Shown here piece by piece: positions 36,074 to 47,629 of a DNA stretch of 64,000 nt. How positions within the stretch are numbered: position 1 is the first letter of the stretch; each line of letters starts with the position of its first letter. Location: the NCBI GenBank assembly GCA_963969595.1, contig OZ018418.1:4531001-4595000 (forward strand), read 5' to 3'. Below the pieces are notes generated by a model, which was not told where the DNA came from, made no database searches, and saw nothing but the letters and a program-made list of their open reading frames with translations. The position numbers and the translations under genes are program-made. The DNA comes from Neckera pumila (lineage: Eukaryota > Streptophyta > Bryopsida > Hypnales > Neckeraceae).

Positions 36074-37193
36074 CATTGCTACCCCCCAAAACTACGGAGC
36101 CCTATTAGAGTCCCACCACTCTTCATCGAGGGGCTTTCCCTTACCCAATTTGTAAGGGTCTTCTTAGGCTGCCAATGGTGTAACCACAAAGTCAGGCGAG
36201 TCACCTTGTGCAGCATGGACAACCCTATGCTGCGTGGCTGGTATCCATTAGCCCCGCGAAAGCAAGACTCAATATAGTGGAATAGGACAATAGGGATTCT
36301 AATTGCGTCGTCATGAAACATACTCCCTCTAAAGGTGGAGATTCCAAGCTGACCTCCATTAGCAGATGCAAAGATATCCGCCGTACGCTTAGAGTAGGAC
36401 AGGATTCTGTATTGCAGGACACGATTTTGGCGAGTAGGATTGAGTATCTTAGTTTGTGAAATATTTTGTGTGCTCTATACAGTTCAACAATGGTAGTATC
36501 TTTTGGCGTTTGTAATATAGGATCCTGAATAGTTTTACTCGGTTCTGCTCCAACCTCAGGATGCAACAATGGACTTGTTGCTACTATAATCTAAATTGTC
36601 TTAGTATAATAGGTAAAGCATCCCAATGGGGTCATTATGAACTTCCATGTCTTGACATTCTGTTGTACAATGAAGCACGGTAGCATTTGTTATGCGTCTT
36701 GATCTTTGCACCGGATAATACTAAATTTTTGTATTTACATTATCATTGTCGATGAACAGGTTCTGCCAATATTCACATTCTTGACATGCAAGCCTCCATC
36801 ACAGTAATCACAATTAGAAGTTTAATTTCCTGAATTTTTAAACTCCGGAGACTCCTTTCTTGTCATTCCGGTTTGCATACAAGAACAACTATAAATCCAA
36901 ACTGCACTGTGCATTTTCTATTCAACCTATTATTTTGAGAGTTTGGATAAGGTTTTAGATTCATTGACTTACAGAAGTAGATGGCCACCATTAAACTCAA
37001 TTAAAGTCAAATTATGATAGAGCACAAATATAACCTAGTTTCACCTATAAAGTTCCTTCATTATATATTTCTCCAAATTGTGGGTTAGAAGCACTAAAGT
37101 TATTAGTCTATTGGATTAGCAAAACGTAGAGTATCTTAGTTGAGATAATATGGTTAAGGAGGAAAACTAAATTTTTTTTGTCCCAACCGGGAA
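36074..37193. other. No gene seen
   Basis: Stop-rich in all frames. Short open stretches on the minus strand at 36079-36569 may be chance. No repeat structure noted. Confidence 0.45.
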
Positions 37194-38665
37194 CCGGAAC
37201 TGGCCTCTCTTTCACGCAAAAAGGAGAAAGGGAAAACTCAAGTTCCAAACAAAGGCAAGGTGACGCGTGTCACTAAGGCCTTAGCCAGTAGGAAACAACC
37301 AACCAAGAAGGGGGCAACCAAGCAAGTGGAGGTGACTCCAAAGTGATCCAAGAAAGCTTAGCTGTAGTTCTTCTAAGAATAGAAGTAGGTATTCAGACAA
37401 AAATTAAAGTTGTTTTATTAAGGAAGTTACTTGCTAGTTGCTTTGGTTGTGATGAACCTGGACTTCCTGGATCTGGATTTTTTGAATCCAAGATCCACTT
37501 TTTTTAGGATTAACCGCGTGGTAGGAAGTCAACACGTTTAGGATAAGGGAATGTGATGTGTTGTTCACTGGTCGTTTATTTCACTCCTTTAGGATCCTTA
37601 GGAATTTCTTGTGGTTAGTTATTTAAGGGGCTGAAGTTAGATTGATGCCCCAGGTGTGATTTTGGATTCTTGTTTTCCTTCATTAAGCAAATATTTCAGA
37701 ATTTCCACTTCATGGTGCTGAGTTGATCCCTTGGCCCTTGTTGGTATGCTAGTCAATGCTAGAATCATTATTTAGTGCGGGTAGCTATATTTTTGCTAAA
37801 ATTAGGAAGAAGGAGTATCCCCTGGATTCTGTCTAGATCTGGTTTTGGAAGTTGAAGTGAGCTGGTTGGAAAATTGTGTGTATTAAACAAGAAGCTTTAT
37901 ACTAGTTTGTTGCTTGGAGACTTTTGCGTGGGATAGCCGCTTTGAGATTGGGTACAGTCCGTAGATATCCGGATGTATACTAGTTGACATCTCAAAGAGG
38001 CTCCACTACAATTGGAAGTGGTGATAAGAAAAGGGGCAGGATTTGTCTAGTTATCAGGTGACAAGTCTTTGCCAAGGGATCTGGATTGGATAGGTTTGTT
38101 GTTGTAGTGAAGTTGGAATGGTAGGGGTTTCCTACTTGACCTGCTCATTCGGATTGACTTCTGGATGAGTTGTGAGGAAGTGACTTGCATCTTGTTTTTT
38201 TGTCTTTTGTTATTTTCTTTGAAGTGGAACTTTAGTCACTTTAATCTCTAGAAGGATAGGATTCAACGCATCCTTTTTTAACTCCAAAAGCGGACCCCTC
38301 TAATATAGAGGCTAAGCTTCTAATTAGTAACTTAAGTTACAAGACTTGTAGTTCGGAACCAGAAGAAGTATAGTGTTTGGACACTCCTTCCTGGTTGGTG
38401 GGTTGTTATATAGTATAATAGTTTTTAGTAAGAGTTGGAAGTAGTTTTGAAATAAGTATCCGGTTCCAAATTTTACATTTGGTGTGTTTAGGTTTAAATC
38501 GGTTTACGCATCTCGTTTCGGTCATCGCTTAGGAACCACAAACTCAATCCTTTGGGAACAATACACGAGTCACTTGAACAATGTTTTAGTCATTTTTGAA
38601 CACCTTACAAGAAGAATTGTGCTTCCCTGTGCTACAACACAAAGAAGTGGCGCCACTGCTGGGGA
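37194..38665 (+). mobile_element. LTR-retroelement end with tRNA-Asp-like primer site
   Basis: At 38648-38665 the sequence TGGCGCCACTGCTGGGGA matches, with three differences, the primer binding site complementary to plant tRNA-Asp used by some Ty3/gypsy elements. It is preceded a few bases upstream by an ACAACACA end, as at the 3' border of an LTR. To its left, 37400-38640 is non-coding and LTR-like. Left of that, at 37210-37365, a short Lys-rich C-terminal reading (KALASRKQPTKKGATKQVEV) ends in TGA, resembling in style the Lys-rich tail of the frame at 46667. LTR start and partner LTR were not found, so the boundaries are approximate. Confidence 0.45.
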
Positions 38666-38839
38666 TTTTAAGAATAGTTCTTCGAAAATCCGATTAGTAT
38701 TTGGGTTACCACAAGGAATCATCATTTTAACTCGAATAGTAGCATGCTTACTATTTTAGTTGGCTTAGCTGTTAAAATTTCCTGCATTCAATAGGAGAAT
38801 TTAGAGATTGTGGGCATATCTTCCTCATAAACACAAGAT

Positions 38840-39370
38840 TTGCCCGGAATAGGAGAGAAGAAGTTCTTGTTCTTGACTTATTATAGATTCCCTTTGGTGC
38901 ACAATGATATTTCTACAAACAACATCATGTTTTGTTTTCCCAAAGACAAGTCACATGTCTACATTGGAAATTGCAATTGGGGCCTGACTACTATACATAC
39001 CAAACCATCCAAATCTTTGTACACGTTCACATCTGCGACTGGCAAGGAAGAAGCTTTGCAAAGGAGGTGGTGGATGGACCCAAGTATTGCATATTTGCAT
39101 AAAAGAAATGCGGATGTGGAAATCATTCCCAATTTATCACGGAAATTGGAGGAATATGTGGTTTGTCGAATAGCTTAGAGGATCAACAAACAATGCATGT
39201 CAGTGGCCTACTATAAGTTATATCAGGAAACAAAAGAACATTTGAAGTTTAGCCATCAAGATTTGGCAATGGTATTTTACCAATACTTGGAGTAGCTTTA
39301 CAATGAAGACCTTGATTAATGAGGTAGTTTGGCCAAAATCATCCACCAATTTACTACTTCTTACAATTGG
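38840..39370 (+). pseudogene. Protein-kinase-like remnant
   Basis: The frame 38840-39178 contains LVHNDISTNNIMFCFP, which has the spacing of a kinase catalytic loop (HxDxxxxN, with His-Asn-Asp in place of His-Arg-Asp), followed about 15 residues on by GNCNWGL where the DFG motif belongs (Asp replaced by Asn). Further on, RRWWMDPSIAYLH occupies the place of the activation-segment end (APE region). The frame stops at 39176-39178, but similar coding continues for a further ~190 bp with more stops. The N-lobe is missing or unreadable. Loss of the metal-binding Asp and the nonsense codons mean no active kinase. It starts about 200 bp after the retroelement primer site, so it may be captured host sequence. 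Confidence 0.5.
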
Positions 39371-42300
39371 CCTATGCCAAATGAACACTTTGGACATTCA
39401 TATTAGTAGTTCAGCGTAGTATATAGATTATATAACTATAAAAATATTTGGTAAATGTAGAAGTGAGGATGCATTTATGCGGTCCATGCAATTTAGATAG
39501 TATTATGCACCACCAATGTATGCCAATTTATGTGCAATTGGATGTATGTTTTGGATTCTAGAGTGTTTCGGAAGTATTTATCACTACAAACTTTTTCCAT
39601 ATGAAACATATATTTTGCTTGAATGAAAAGTATAGTAATTCTTGTTGATGGATGTTGGATTGATAAAGTTGTGTGAGAAGTTGTATGATTTATCATGTAT
39701 GCATGTAATAGGACAATGCAAATGGAATACATTTCATGAAGGTTTTCATTGATATCTAAACTAGAAAGATGTTTTCATTTTTTTCCAGTAAGAAAGAAAA
39801 AAGTTTCATTTGCAAAAGGCAACTGAAATTGTTAACCTATGTTTGAATTGGTTGAAGACAAATACATTATAGTGGTGAGTTTTGTCAAATCGGTGATCAG
39901 CTTTGAAGATTCCACAAATTGTAGGAACATTGAAGAGGAAGAATTGAAGTAGAAAAATAAAGTATGAAGATGAAGGTGAAGTGTGAAATGAAGTAGCTTG
40001 CTGAGGTTCCTGTCTTCAACTACAATTTTTGATTTGAGGAGTTCGTAGAGGTTCAAATTCACTCTGCAACCTAGTATTTGGAATTTAGGATTCAAGCTTG
40101 ATCAAGCAGGATGATAGAAGGTGAGCTTTTCAATTTGTAGCTTGAGCGCTTATTATAGATCCAAACCTCTTTTTTCTCTGTCTTATGCAATCCCAATTAA
40201 GCATACCTAGTTTTAGTTTAATAAACAAAATTCCAATTTTGTTAAATTCTTGAAGTCAATTTTTATGGTTTTATATAAAAATCAATTTAAAATATAAAGT
40301 CATCCAATTCACAAAGTTTGATCATATGACACCTCATACTGAGGTAATTAAATCGTTATTGGAAGCTTATATTTCTTTAAAATAGAATTATGGTTGTTGT
40401 TTTTTAATATGAAAGATGTGCATATAGATGTTTTCTACATATCTATGCAATTAAATTAAAAAAATTCATTAGCAATTATTTTTATAAAATCTTATATAAA
40501 ACCATGAAAATTGACTTCAAAAATTCACCAAAAATGAGTTTTTTTTTTTGAAAGTGAAATTCGGTATGCTTCATTGGGATTGCGTAAGATTTGGAATTGA
40601 ATTATGCAAGAAAAAAAATTCTTTCGTCTTCCTATACTTTAAAATAAAAATTGGAATCGCTCAAAATCGGCAGTTTGAACAAGTTGTATTTGACTACACA
40701 TTGGTATTTGGTAGAATGTATGCCACATTTAACTACTTCTGGACTTTAGGGGGAATTCTGGACTTTGTGAAGGTATTGTCCATTGTAGGGTATCCTGATA
40801 TTATGTAAATTGAGGTTGCAATGCCTTTCAATGGAGGCTTATACCGCCTTAGGATGTTGAGTCATCGGGAGTTTCTTGATGTAGTGGAATTATATCCCTT
40901 TTGGATTTTGAGTGTTAGAACAAATTGATGAATTTGGAATGATATCATCTCCCGTATTTATCGTAAGGAGTGCCTTCAGATTTAGGGTTGGCTTTAAATA
41001 TGCAATATTACAGATCGGAAGATCTCACAAGATATTTTGCAGAATATTACACAAGAAGATAGAAGTGATGAGGCAAAACAATGCAATTAAGGACATTTGG
41101 TAAGTTGTAATCACAGTCAAATACAGAAGGTAGATTCGCCACCTCATAATCATTTTTTTAATTTTTTTTGGAACAACTAGGGCAAACCCATTGCATAAAA
41201 ACACAATACAAAACAACCAAGCCATGAGTCTGGACAACCAAAGAGATAACAAGCAAAAAGGACTTTATAATCATTTGGAAGAAATATAATCATATGCAAG
41301 AAATATGTGCCATTTGAGTCGAATAGTGCCAATTAAATAGGTGCCATTAGTTCCATATGAACCTATGTTAATTTTTGGGCCCTGACCAATCAAATTGTAG
41401 TCCTATAACATGCGGACATTGCCACTCTAAAGTATCTACATCATTCTTCATATGCAACACCGATTGAAGTAAGTGCAGGCATGCCCAATTTAGAAGATCT
41501 AGAACAAGCATTACAATAGTGTCATTCAGGAGTACCCTGCTCGTCTGAGGATTACTTAAAAAAATCTTCAATATTGCATGACGACGCGGATACAGTTGGT
41601 TCTTGCGTGGATTGTCGGATCTAGCAAAAAAAAAGAACCTTGAAAGAATCTTTGACGGTAGAATACATCAAAGAAGAACGGCCAAAGTCTAAGGTTGCAC
41701 TGCCGCCCACAAGCCACAGTGAGTTTCTTCAACAAAATGTCGTAGAAGACCATGGAAGCTGGCCCGTATTTGTATATTTTGTGGAAGATCCTCTACACCA
41801 CCCTTAACACAGAGATCCCTAGTCAGTACGAGGAGCACCACCTTTTACAAAGACCAAGTAAATCTCAGCATACAAAAATGATGTAAAGACAGAAGAGGAC
41901 ATCAAATGATCGTGAGATATCACAATCACTATGCATTACTACAAAACCGTGTACCCAACAGAACTCGCGGATTAGAATAGAGAACAGCAAGTGAATATCT
42001 CATTTGCAGCTGAGTTTAAAAAAGTTGACAATATGTGTAGAATGTAACTGCAATCCAAAAATGCAAGACTAATGAGGGATGCAGATAAATGGTTCTTGTC
42101 AAACATAGAAAGCAAAATTAGGTTTAAATACTGAAAGGTCAAGAACACCACAGCAAAGGAGGTTTGGCATTCAATTGCAGTGACATAATTGCAGAGTGGA
42201 AAGTATCCATTAGAGGCAAAGGCAAAGAATCATGAGATCTGCCGATCAAGCCACAAAGAGAAGATTACGTCAATAATTTAAAATCCGCACTTCAACATAT

Positions 42301-44005
42301 CAAAATAGGAGGAAAACTCCCAACAATCTGTTGAAGCAAAACTACAACTATCATCTCCAATTATATAAACCAAAGTGAGGGACATTACAAGGACGGAAGA
42401 CGTTCAACTATTTGTACTATCGAACATGTACATGGTGATCCATGAAATTCCCTAGATGCCAAGAGTGAAGGTCGTTTGATCTCTTGATTGAACTAAGCCG
42501 CTAAAGATTATGATGCCCACTTTTTGAAAATCTACTTAAGATACCATTTGGCTACATTCCCCCATCATGGCTAGACATCATGGGGACCTATCTTCGTGGC
42601 TAGACATGATGGGGACTGCTGGAGTGTAGAAGGTCCCCAACTCTGCTCCTTCACTTAGTCTTCATGTTTCTCTTTGCTCCTTTCTCTTCATTTTGGTTTT
42701 GCTCTTTACTTTGCTCTTATCTCTTAATGTCATATGGCTTGGCTATATTCTTGCTTACCTTTCTTAATGCAATGGTCCGCCGATTGTTTCAAATAAAAAG
42801 AAAAAACTACTTCAAAGTTAAGAACAAATTCATTTTGTCCAATAACATGATATATAATTTGAAAACAAAATTGAGACTGACGCTGTGAACAATGAGTACA
42901 AAAATAATTGTCAGTTAAAAGCGCCCCCACAATCCATCGTGAGATCTCACAACAGGAATGAACTTACAGAGTATACAAACACATCTTTGTGTATTTATGC
43001 ACAAGGATAATTATAGGTTTAGGGTAATCCAATTGACTTCATAACTTTAATTTATAGATGAATTCTGCATATAAACCCTAAACCCTAAACTTACTATAAC
43101 ATTTACAATGTGGCTTACAAAATGAGTAGAATTTTGAATGGCTCTTATGAAATGAGAATGTCAAATATTTAGAGAGTGCATTTACAATATTTACAGTGAG
43201 TTCAAGAGTATTAAACAATAAGTAATGAAGTGTATGCCAAAAGGAGATTGTGACATCTTCGAATCAAGTCCCACGCAGAAGAATAACTAGATCTAAGTTA
43301 CTCCCTTCAAAGTGTCACATCCCAGTCTGGCCAATGGGACCGCTGGACTCTGACTAAGAAGAGGCAGATGCACTTTAATATATGCCGAGACAGCTTCTTG
43401 TGACTTTAAAAGACAGTCAAGTCAAGGAAAGAGTTTCCCTAACAAGTAATTGTCTCTCACGTCACTAGCCCAAGTGTCGGGGAAAATAGCGCTATGACAG
43501 TCGGTCTAGAGGTTCTTTAATGGATTGTCATCAATGAGGAGAATATTTTCCTAGGTTTGCAAATTTAGCATACAGGCAAAATGTGACAGATCCTTCAAAA
43601 AGTAGGGCCTATTAGAACAACACCAGGCTCTGTAGGACAAGAGTGTGCAATCCTCTTGTGTGAGAACAGGCACATCCTTTGCCTTCACAGACGTCAAGAA
43701 CAATAGCTGGTTCAAAGCGAATGTTACATTCTATTTTGTCATACTATTCTAGAAAACAAGTTTAGCAGTCTTATGCAGCTAGTCTAGGAAGCATGCATAT
43801 TGCGGTTGCTATGCATAGTGACGTCTTTTACAATCATGGAGTGTCTTGTGAACTAGAACTCCATTCAGGTCAAGGATCACAAAATACCGTCGCGGTTCTA
43901 CCTTTTTCAATGACTTCGGCACTTCTTCACGAGAGACTTCAATGACTTGACAACCTGCTAAAAATCCAAGAAACAACACATTAGAGTCTAGTTAAGTATT
44001 TGTTC
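39371..44005. other. No supported gene
   Basis: AT-rich and stop-rich. A direct repeat of GGCTAGACAT-ATGGGGAC lies at 42570 and 42600. On the minus strand near 41160-41220 a GCAATGGGTTTGCCCTAGTTG phrase followed by A-rich sequence resembles the 3' end of plant LINEs, but too little remains to be sure. No readable domain. Confidence 0.45.
43073..43090. repeat. Short telomere-like motif
   Basis: AAACCCTAAACCCTAAAC matches two and a half units of the plant telomere repeat (CCCTAAA). It is too short to be an interstitial telomere tract of note; a similar shorter copy is at about 61858-61869. Confidence 0.5.
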
Positions 44006-45590
44006 TCAAGTGTAACCATTATCAAAAAGGGTTGGCTTGTTACCTGGATGCCAAGGTCGGAGGAATTTTTGGGAAGACCCTTCTCCATCCTTCTTGACGT
44101 TCATCAGCGCTTTCAACCCCTCACCTCCATCCCCTCGCCAATTTTCCATCTCGTGGTAGATCATTGGCCCTTTGCCCCTCTTGTTGCCGCAATTTTGCTC
44201 TTCCCTAGTCTCATCGCTACTACATGGCCCCTTTTCCATTTCCTTGTCGCTCAATTGCCCTGTCGCCCCTTCCTCATTGCCTAATTGATCCATTGGATTC
44301 CCTCCTTCCAGTCCTGCATGCGGCCCATTTTGAAATGCCCAGTTAAAGAAGGGTTTGTATGTGAATTGGTGCGCTTGCCTTACGACTTGCGTATGTTCTT
44401 TCTTCTGTTGATGATCAAGAGATTAGGCTCCAAGTCAACAAGGGTGTCTTCGTGTTTGTCCACTGTGATGCCCATTGGCAGGAGCCCTTGCAAAGGGACC
44501 TTCGTGATATCCTCCAATGTAACTGTTCCTCCCCCTCCTACATATCCTACAATTACTTTGCGTGCTGCCTGATCAACTTGCACCATGACGACCACCGTTT
44601 CTTGGACAATCAAGGGATCCCTCAATGCCTTTATGCCCGCTCCACTACCTTGATCACGCTTTTTGGAGCCTGGTATAGGGACATCTTTCTCTGTGCCGTT
44701 CATTAACTCGGGGATTGTCATGGGAACTTCTGATTCAAGTCTGCTTGCGTCCCTCTTCAAGAGATCTTCACCAAAAATAGGCCGTGGGTACCCATCCAAA
44801 GTACCCTCTAGAGTCTCCTGGATCATCGTGAGATATCCTGATGATTGGCGGTCACTGCTCTTGTCTGAGTGTTCCGGCCCTGGGATATGCTTAGGAACAT
44901 CTTTCATTATGTCCACCAAAGTCTTTGTGTTCATCATGGGATCCCCTAATGGCCCTCGTTTTTTGCTATCTTCCGTGTGTTCCATCCTTTGGGCAGGTTC
45001 TGTCAAATGCCGCAGCTTCTTGACAAATCCTTGAGCACCAGATGTCTACGGCTCTTCCTCTTTGGGAACGCTTAAGTCGACAATCTTCATAGGAATACTT
45101 CATTGCAAGCACATGTAAGAAGTATGTATGCCGTGTGTCATGCTTCGGGATTCACAATTCTAGTCGACATCTGCGCATCTTATTCCCGCTCCACCAGCTC
45201 CCTGTTTTGCTTCCTCTAAGAACTCCCCACCTTCAGCGTCTGCCTTGCGGCTGCACTAGCCTCATCACCCGTTGAACTGTCAGATAGTAAATGCACTATT
45301 TGTCTCAATGCTGCCGGTTCAGGAACTTTCCGTGGCTGCTCGACCACTTCTGTCGGTCAACCCGATGCTGCCGGTTTAGCAACATCCTTTGGCTACTCGA
45401 CCACATCTTTCGAATTCGCTTGAGGCGGTTGAACATCGGGATCATTGGCGTTGACATCCTTAGTCCTCCCTCTTGGAATTATCATCGGTTGCAAAGTGTC
45501 TTTTTGTGTACAATCCAAAAACAAACCACTCGGGCATTTAGTTTCCCATTCCTTAACTGCAAATCATTAATGTGTGTCGTACGCGCAATC
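44006..45590 (-). pseudogene. Decayed hydrophilic protein region
   Basis: Read on the minus strand from about 45590 to 44006 there is near-continuous hydrophilic coding, broken by stops. The segment 45590-45290 gives TKDVNANDPDVQPP, SKDVVE and PKDVAKPAAS, with a 57-bp (19-codon) tandem duplication (ATGCTGCCGG at 45308 and 45365 on the plus strand). The longest open part, 45006-44380, reads MTEPAQRMEHTEDSKKRGPL and on to a Gly-rich VGYVGGGGTVTLEDI. The last piece (44293-44006) is Glu/Gly-rich. A repeat period divisible by three supports former coding. No domain is recognisable; a gag-like or disordered transposon protein is possible. Confidence 0.35.
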
Positions 45591-46666
45591 TAGGCGTAAG
45601 TATCCTTAACACAAAAATGTGCCAAGATAACACGAAATATCGTCCCAGGGAATTTCCGGATTCTATGTAGTATGTTCTAGCTATCCGGCTTTTCTATCTT
45701 TCTTTTCTTCTCACTTACTCTTTTTTCTGGCTTCCTTCACAATCCGGATCATAAACTATCCGGAATCCGGTTTACGTCTCTGTTTCCAATCCGATTTTCT
45801 ATACCTTTGTTTTACCATCAGAGGATCCACTATTGGTCTTGTAGAGGGGTAGGGACTCACCACTCGTTGTTCTCCTACAATTCTAACAAACACAAATAAA
45901 AACATCCAAGTACTCAAAGGGTTGTAGCAAGACGAGAAGATCCGGATCCTCACAGCTCCCGGATGGTAATTCCGGAAAGCAGGTCACTCAGGAATACTTC
46001 ACTCTTCCTAACTACAACGACAGATCTCAGAGTCAAGTATAAGGGGGTGTGATCTTTCTAGAGGTTGAATGAATTCTAAGGTTAGCAGATCTTCCGGACA
46101 GGTGGGAACTTCCTTGGGCGGCATTTACCTTTGCACAGCTTGACAACCGGACTCACTTCCCCGCTACTCAGATTCGGACTACTCTAGTAGTAATTTAAAG
46201 ACACAGTGCGCAGCTCCTAAGTCAACAATCCAACAACATTACAATAGCACACTCTCGACTTAGACCATATTCTCCTAAATCCGGATTCCTCCTCACCCGT
46301 CCTTTCCTTCCAACACTCAGACCACAAGTACACGCAATCCGGATACACTGATAAAGCCAAATTGCATACTCGAGGGCTTAGATTTCGAAAAGGGAATGAA
46401 ATACAAATGAATATCAACTAGGAGGGAATGAGGGGCAACTAACTTGCCCGCCCTTAAAAACCCAAATTGAAACCAAAATCAACACCCTAAAAACAACAAA
46501 GGGCAGCCCAAAAACCAAGGCAACCTCACACACACACCAAGGAAATTCCGATTAACCGGGAAAGTCCTTATCCCTAAACTTCCGGAACCCGGGCCCATGC
46601 TAGGATTCCGGTTCCGGATCTAACTAACTAAATTCTAATCCACTTCCACAAGTAATCCCCTTTGAA

Positions 46667-47629
46667 CTACTTGGTCATCCGAGACTTCTTTGAACTACCG
46701 GCTCCCTGCTTGGTTGTCGATTTACCGAAACCCTTGGCCGGCGTCATCTTAGCAGCTCGAGGCGGATTCTGCCGGGTCGCAGGAGACGTCTCCTCTTCAT
46801 CCGTATCCTCCTCAGACTCAGTAGCGGATTCAAATTCACCGGATTTAGAGTCTTTGATCTCTGGCTTCGCCGGCTTCTTACCTTCTGGCTTCCGCTTCTC
46901 CGACTTCCGGAGTTTGAGTTGCTTCCTAGGTTCTACCATCTCCAGTTCTTCTTCCGGATCCGAGAATTTGACCTCCACTATTTCCGTCTTCGTGTTCTTC
47001 CAGGTTTTCGGCTTGAGTTCCGGTCTCGCCTCTAGAGCCGGATCTCCCAAATCAATCAATTGTGTCCCCCGTGCTGGTGATGGTTCCGCCATGTGGGGGG
47101 ATTTCTCCGGATGCTCCCTTGCCGGATTTATCGTTCCCATACCTTCTAAGAGGTCCCTCCGGATTGGCAATCTCTGCCCTGTCTTTCCGGATCCCGCCGA
47201 AGATTGTGAGGAAGGACTAAAAGTACTCACTGTTCCCCACTTCTGGAATTGACCCGAGGAAGGTACCTGGGGCAGCTTGAAGAGAGACTTCAAGCTTGGG
47301 TCTTCTTTTGTTCCGGAAGTTCCGGCTCCGTACTTGACCGGCGACTCCATGAAGATATCCGGAAGTGGCCCAAACTCGTCCTTGGCCACATCCAGAGGTC
47401 TCAGTAGCTGCCTCATCTCATCCAAAACGGTCTTCATCTTGGCCTCGTAATCGACCAAGACTTGCAACACTCGAGATCCGGTGACGATGCCGTCGGTATC
47501 TAGTTTCTTCGTGAAGAGCACGGACCGGATGATCAAATGTTCCGGTTGTTCTATCAACCCCTTCAAATCCCGGACGAGCTTCAGGGCATCCGTCTCCTTC
47601 TTCTGGGCTGAGATCGACTGTCCCTCCGT
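46667..47629 (-). CDS. Unknown protein, C-terminal part after the TAG
   Basis: In the same frame as the preceding part, 320 sense codons follow the TAG and end at TAG 46669-46667. There is no ATG at its beginning; the first usable alternative codon is a TTG at 47566. It opens with a helix-forming stretch (SAQKKETDALKLVRDLKGLI, then VLQVLVDYEAKMKTVLDEM), then Ser/Pro/Gly-rich linkers, and finishes with a Lys/Glu-rich tail (KLRKSEKRKPEGKKPAKPE, an EEDTDEEE acidic patch and KKSRMTK). The tail suggests nucleic-acid or chromatin binding, but that is only a guess. Lack of its own start and preservation of frame argue that it was translated as one product with the upstream half, by a sense codon now lost or by readthrough. 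Confidence 0.55.
   Translation of the reverse strand, partial: TEGQSISAQKKETDALKLVRDLKGLIEQPEHLIIRSVLFTKKLDTDGIVTGSRVLQVLVDYEAKMKTVLDEMRQLLRPLDVAKDEFGPLPDIFMESPVKYGAGTSGTKEDPSLKSLFKLPQVPSSGQFQKWGTVSTFSPSSQSSAGSGKTGQRLPIRRDLLEGMGTINPAREHPEKSPHMAEPSPARGTQLIDLGDPALEARPELKPKTWKNTKTEIVEVKFSDPEEELEMVEPRKQLKLRKSEKRKPEGKKPAKPEIKDSKSGEFESATESEEDTDEEETSPATRQNPPRAAKMTPAKGFGKSTTKQGAGSSKKSRMTK

Noticed and set aside
41150..41230. Minus-strand GTTTGCCCTAGTTG phrase with A-rich tail, resembling a LINE 3' end
   Set aside because: No reverse transcriptase or endonuclease reading nearby; too short to support.
43073..43090. Interstitial telomere tract
   Set aside because: Only two and a half CCCTAAA units, which is expected by chance at several places in AT-rich plant DNA.
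46662..47252. Plus-strand open frame of 196 codons opposite the CCGGA-block frame
   Set aside because: Antisense shadow with Ser/Phe-rich composition produced by the Lys/Glu-rich codons of the real frame.
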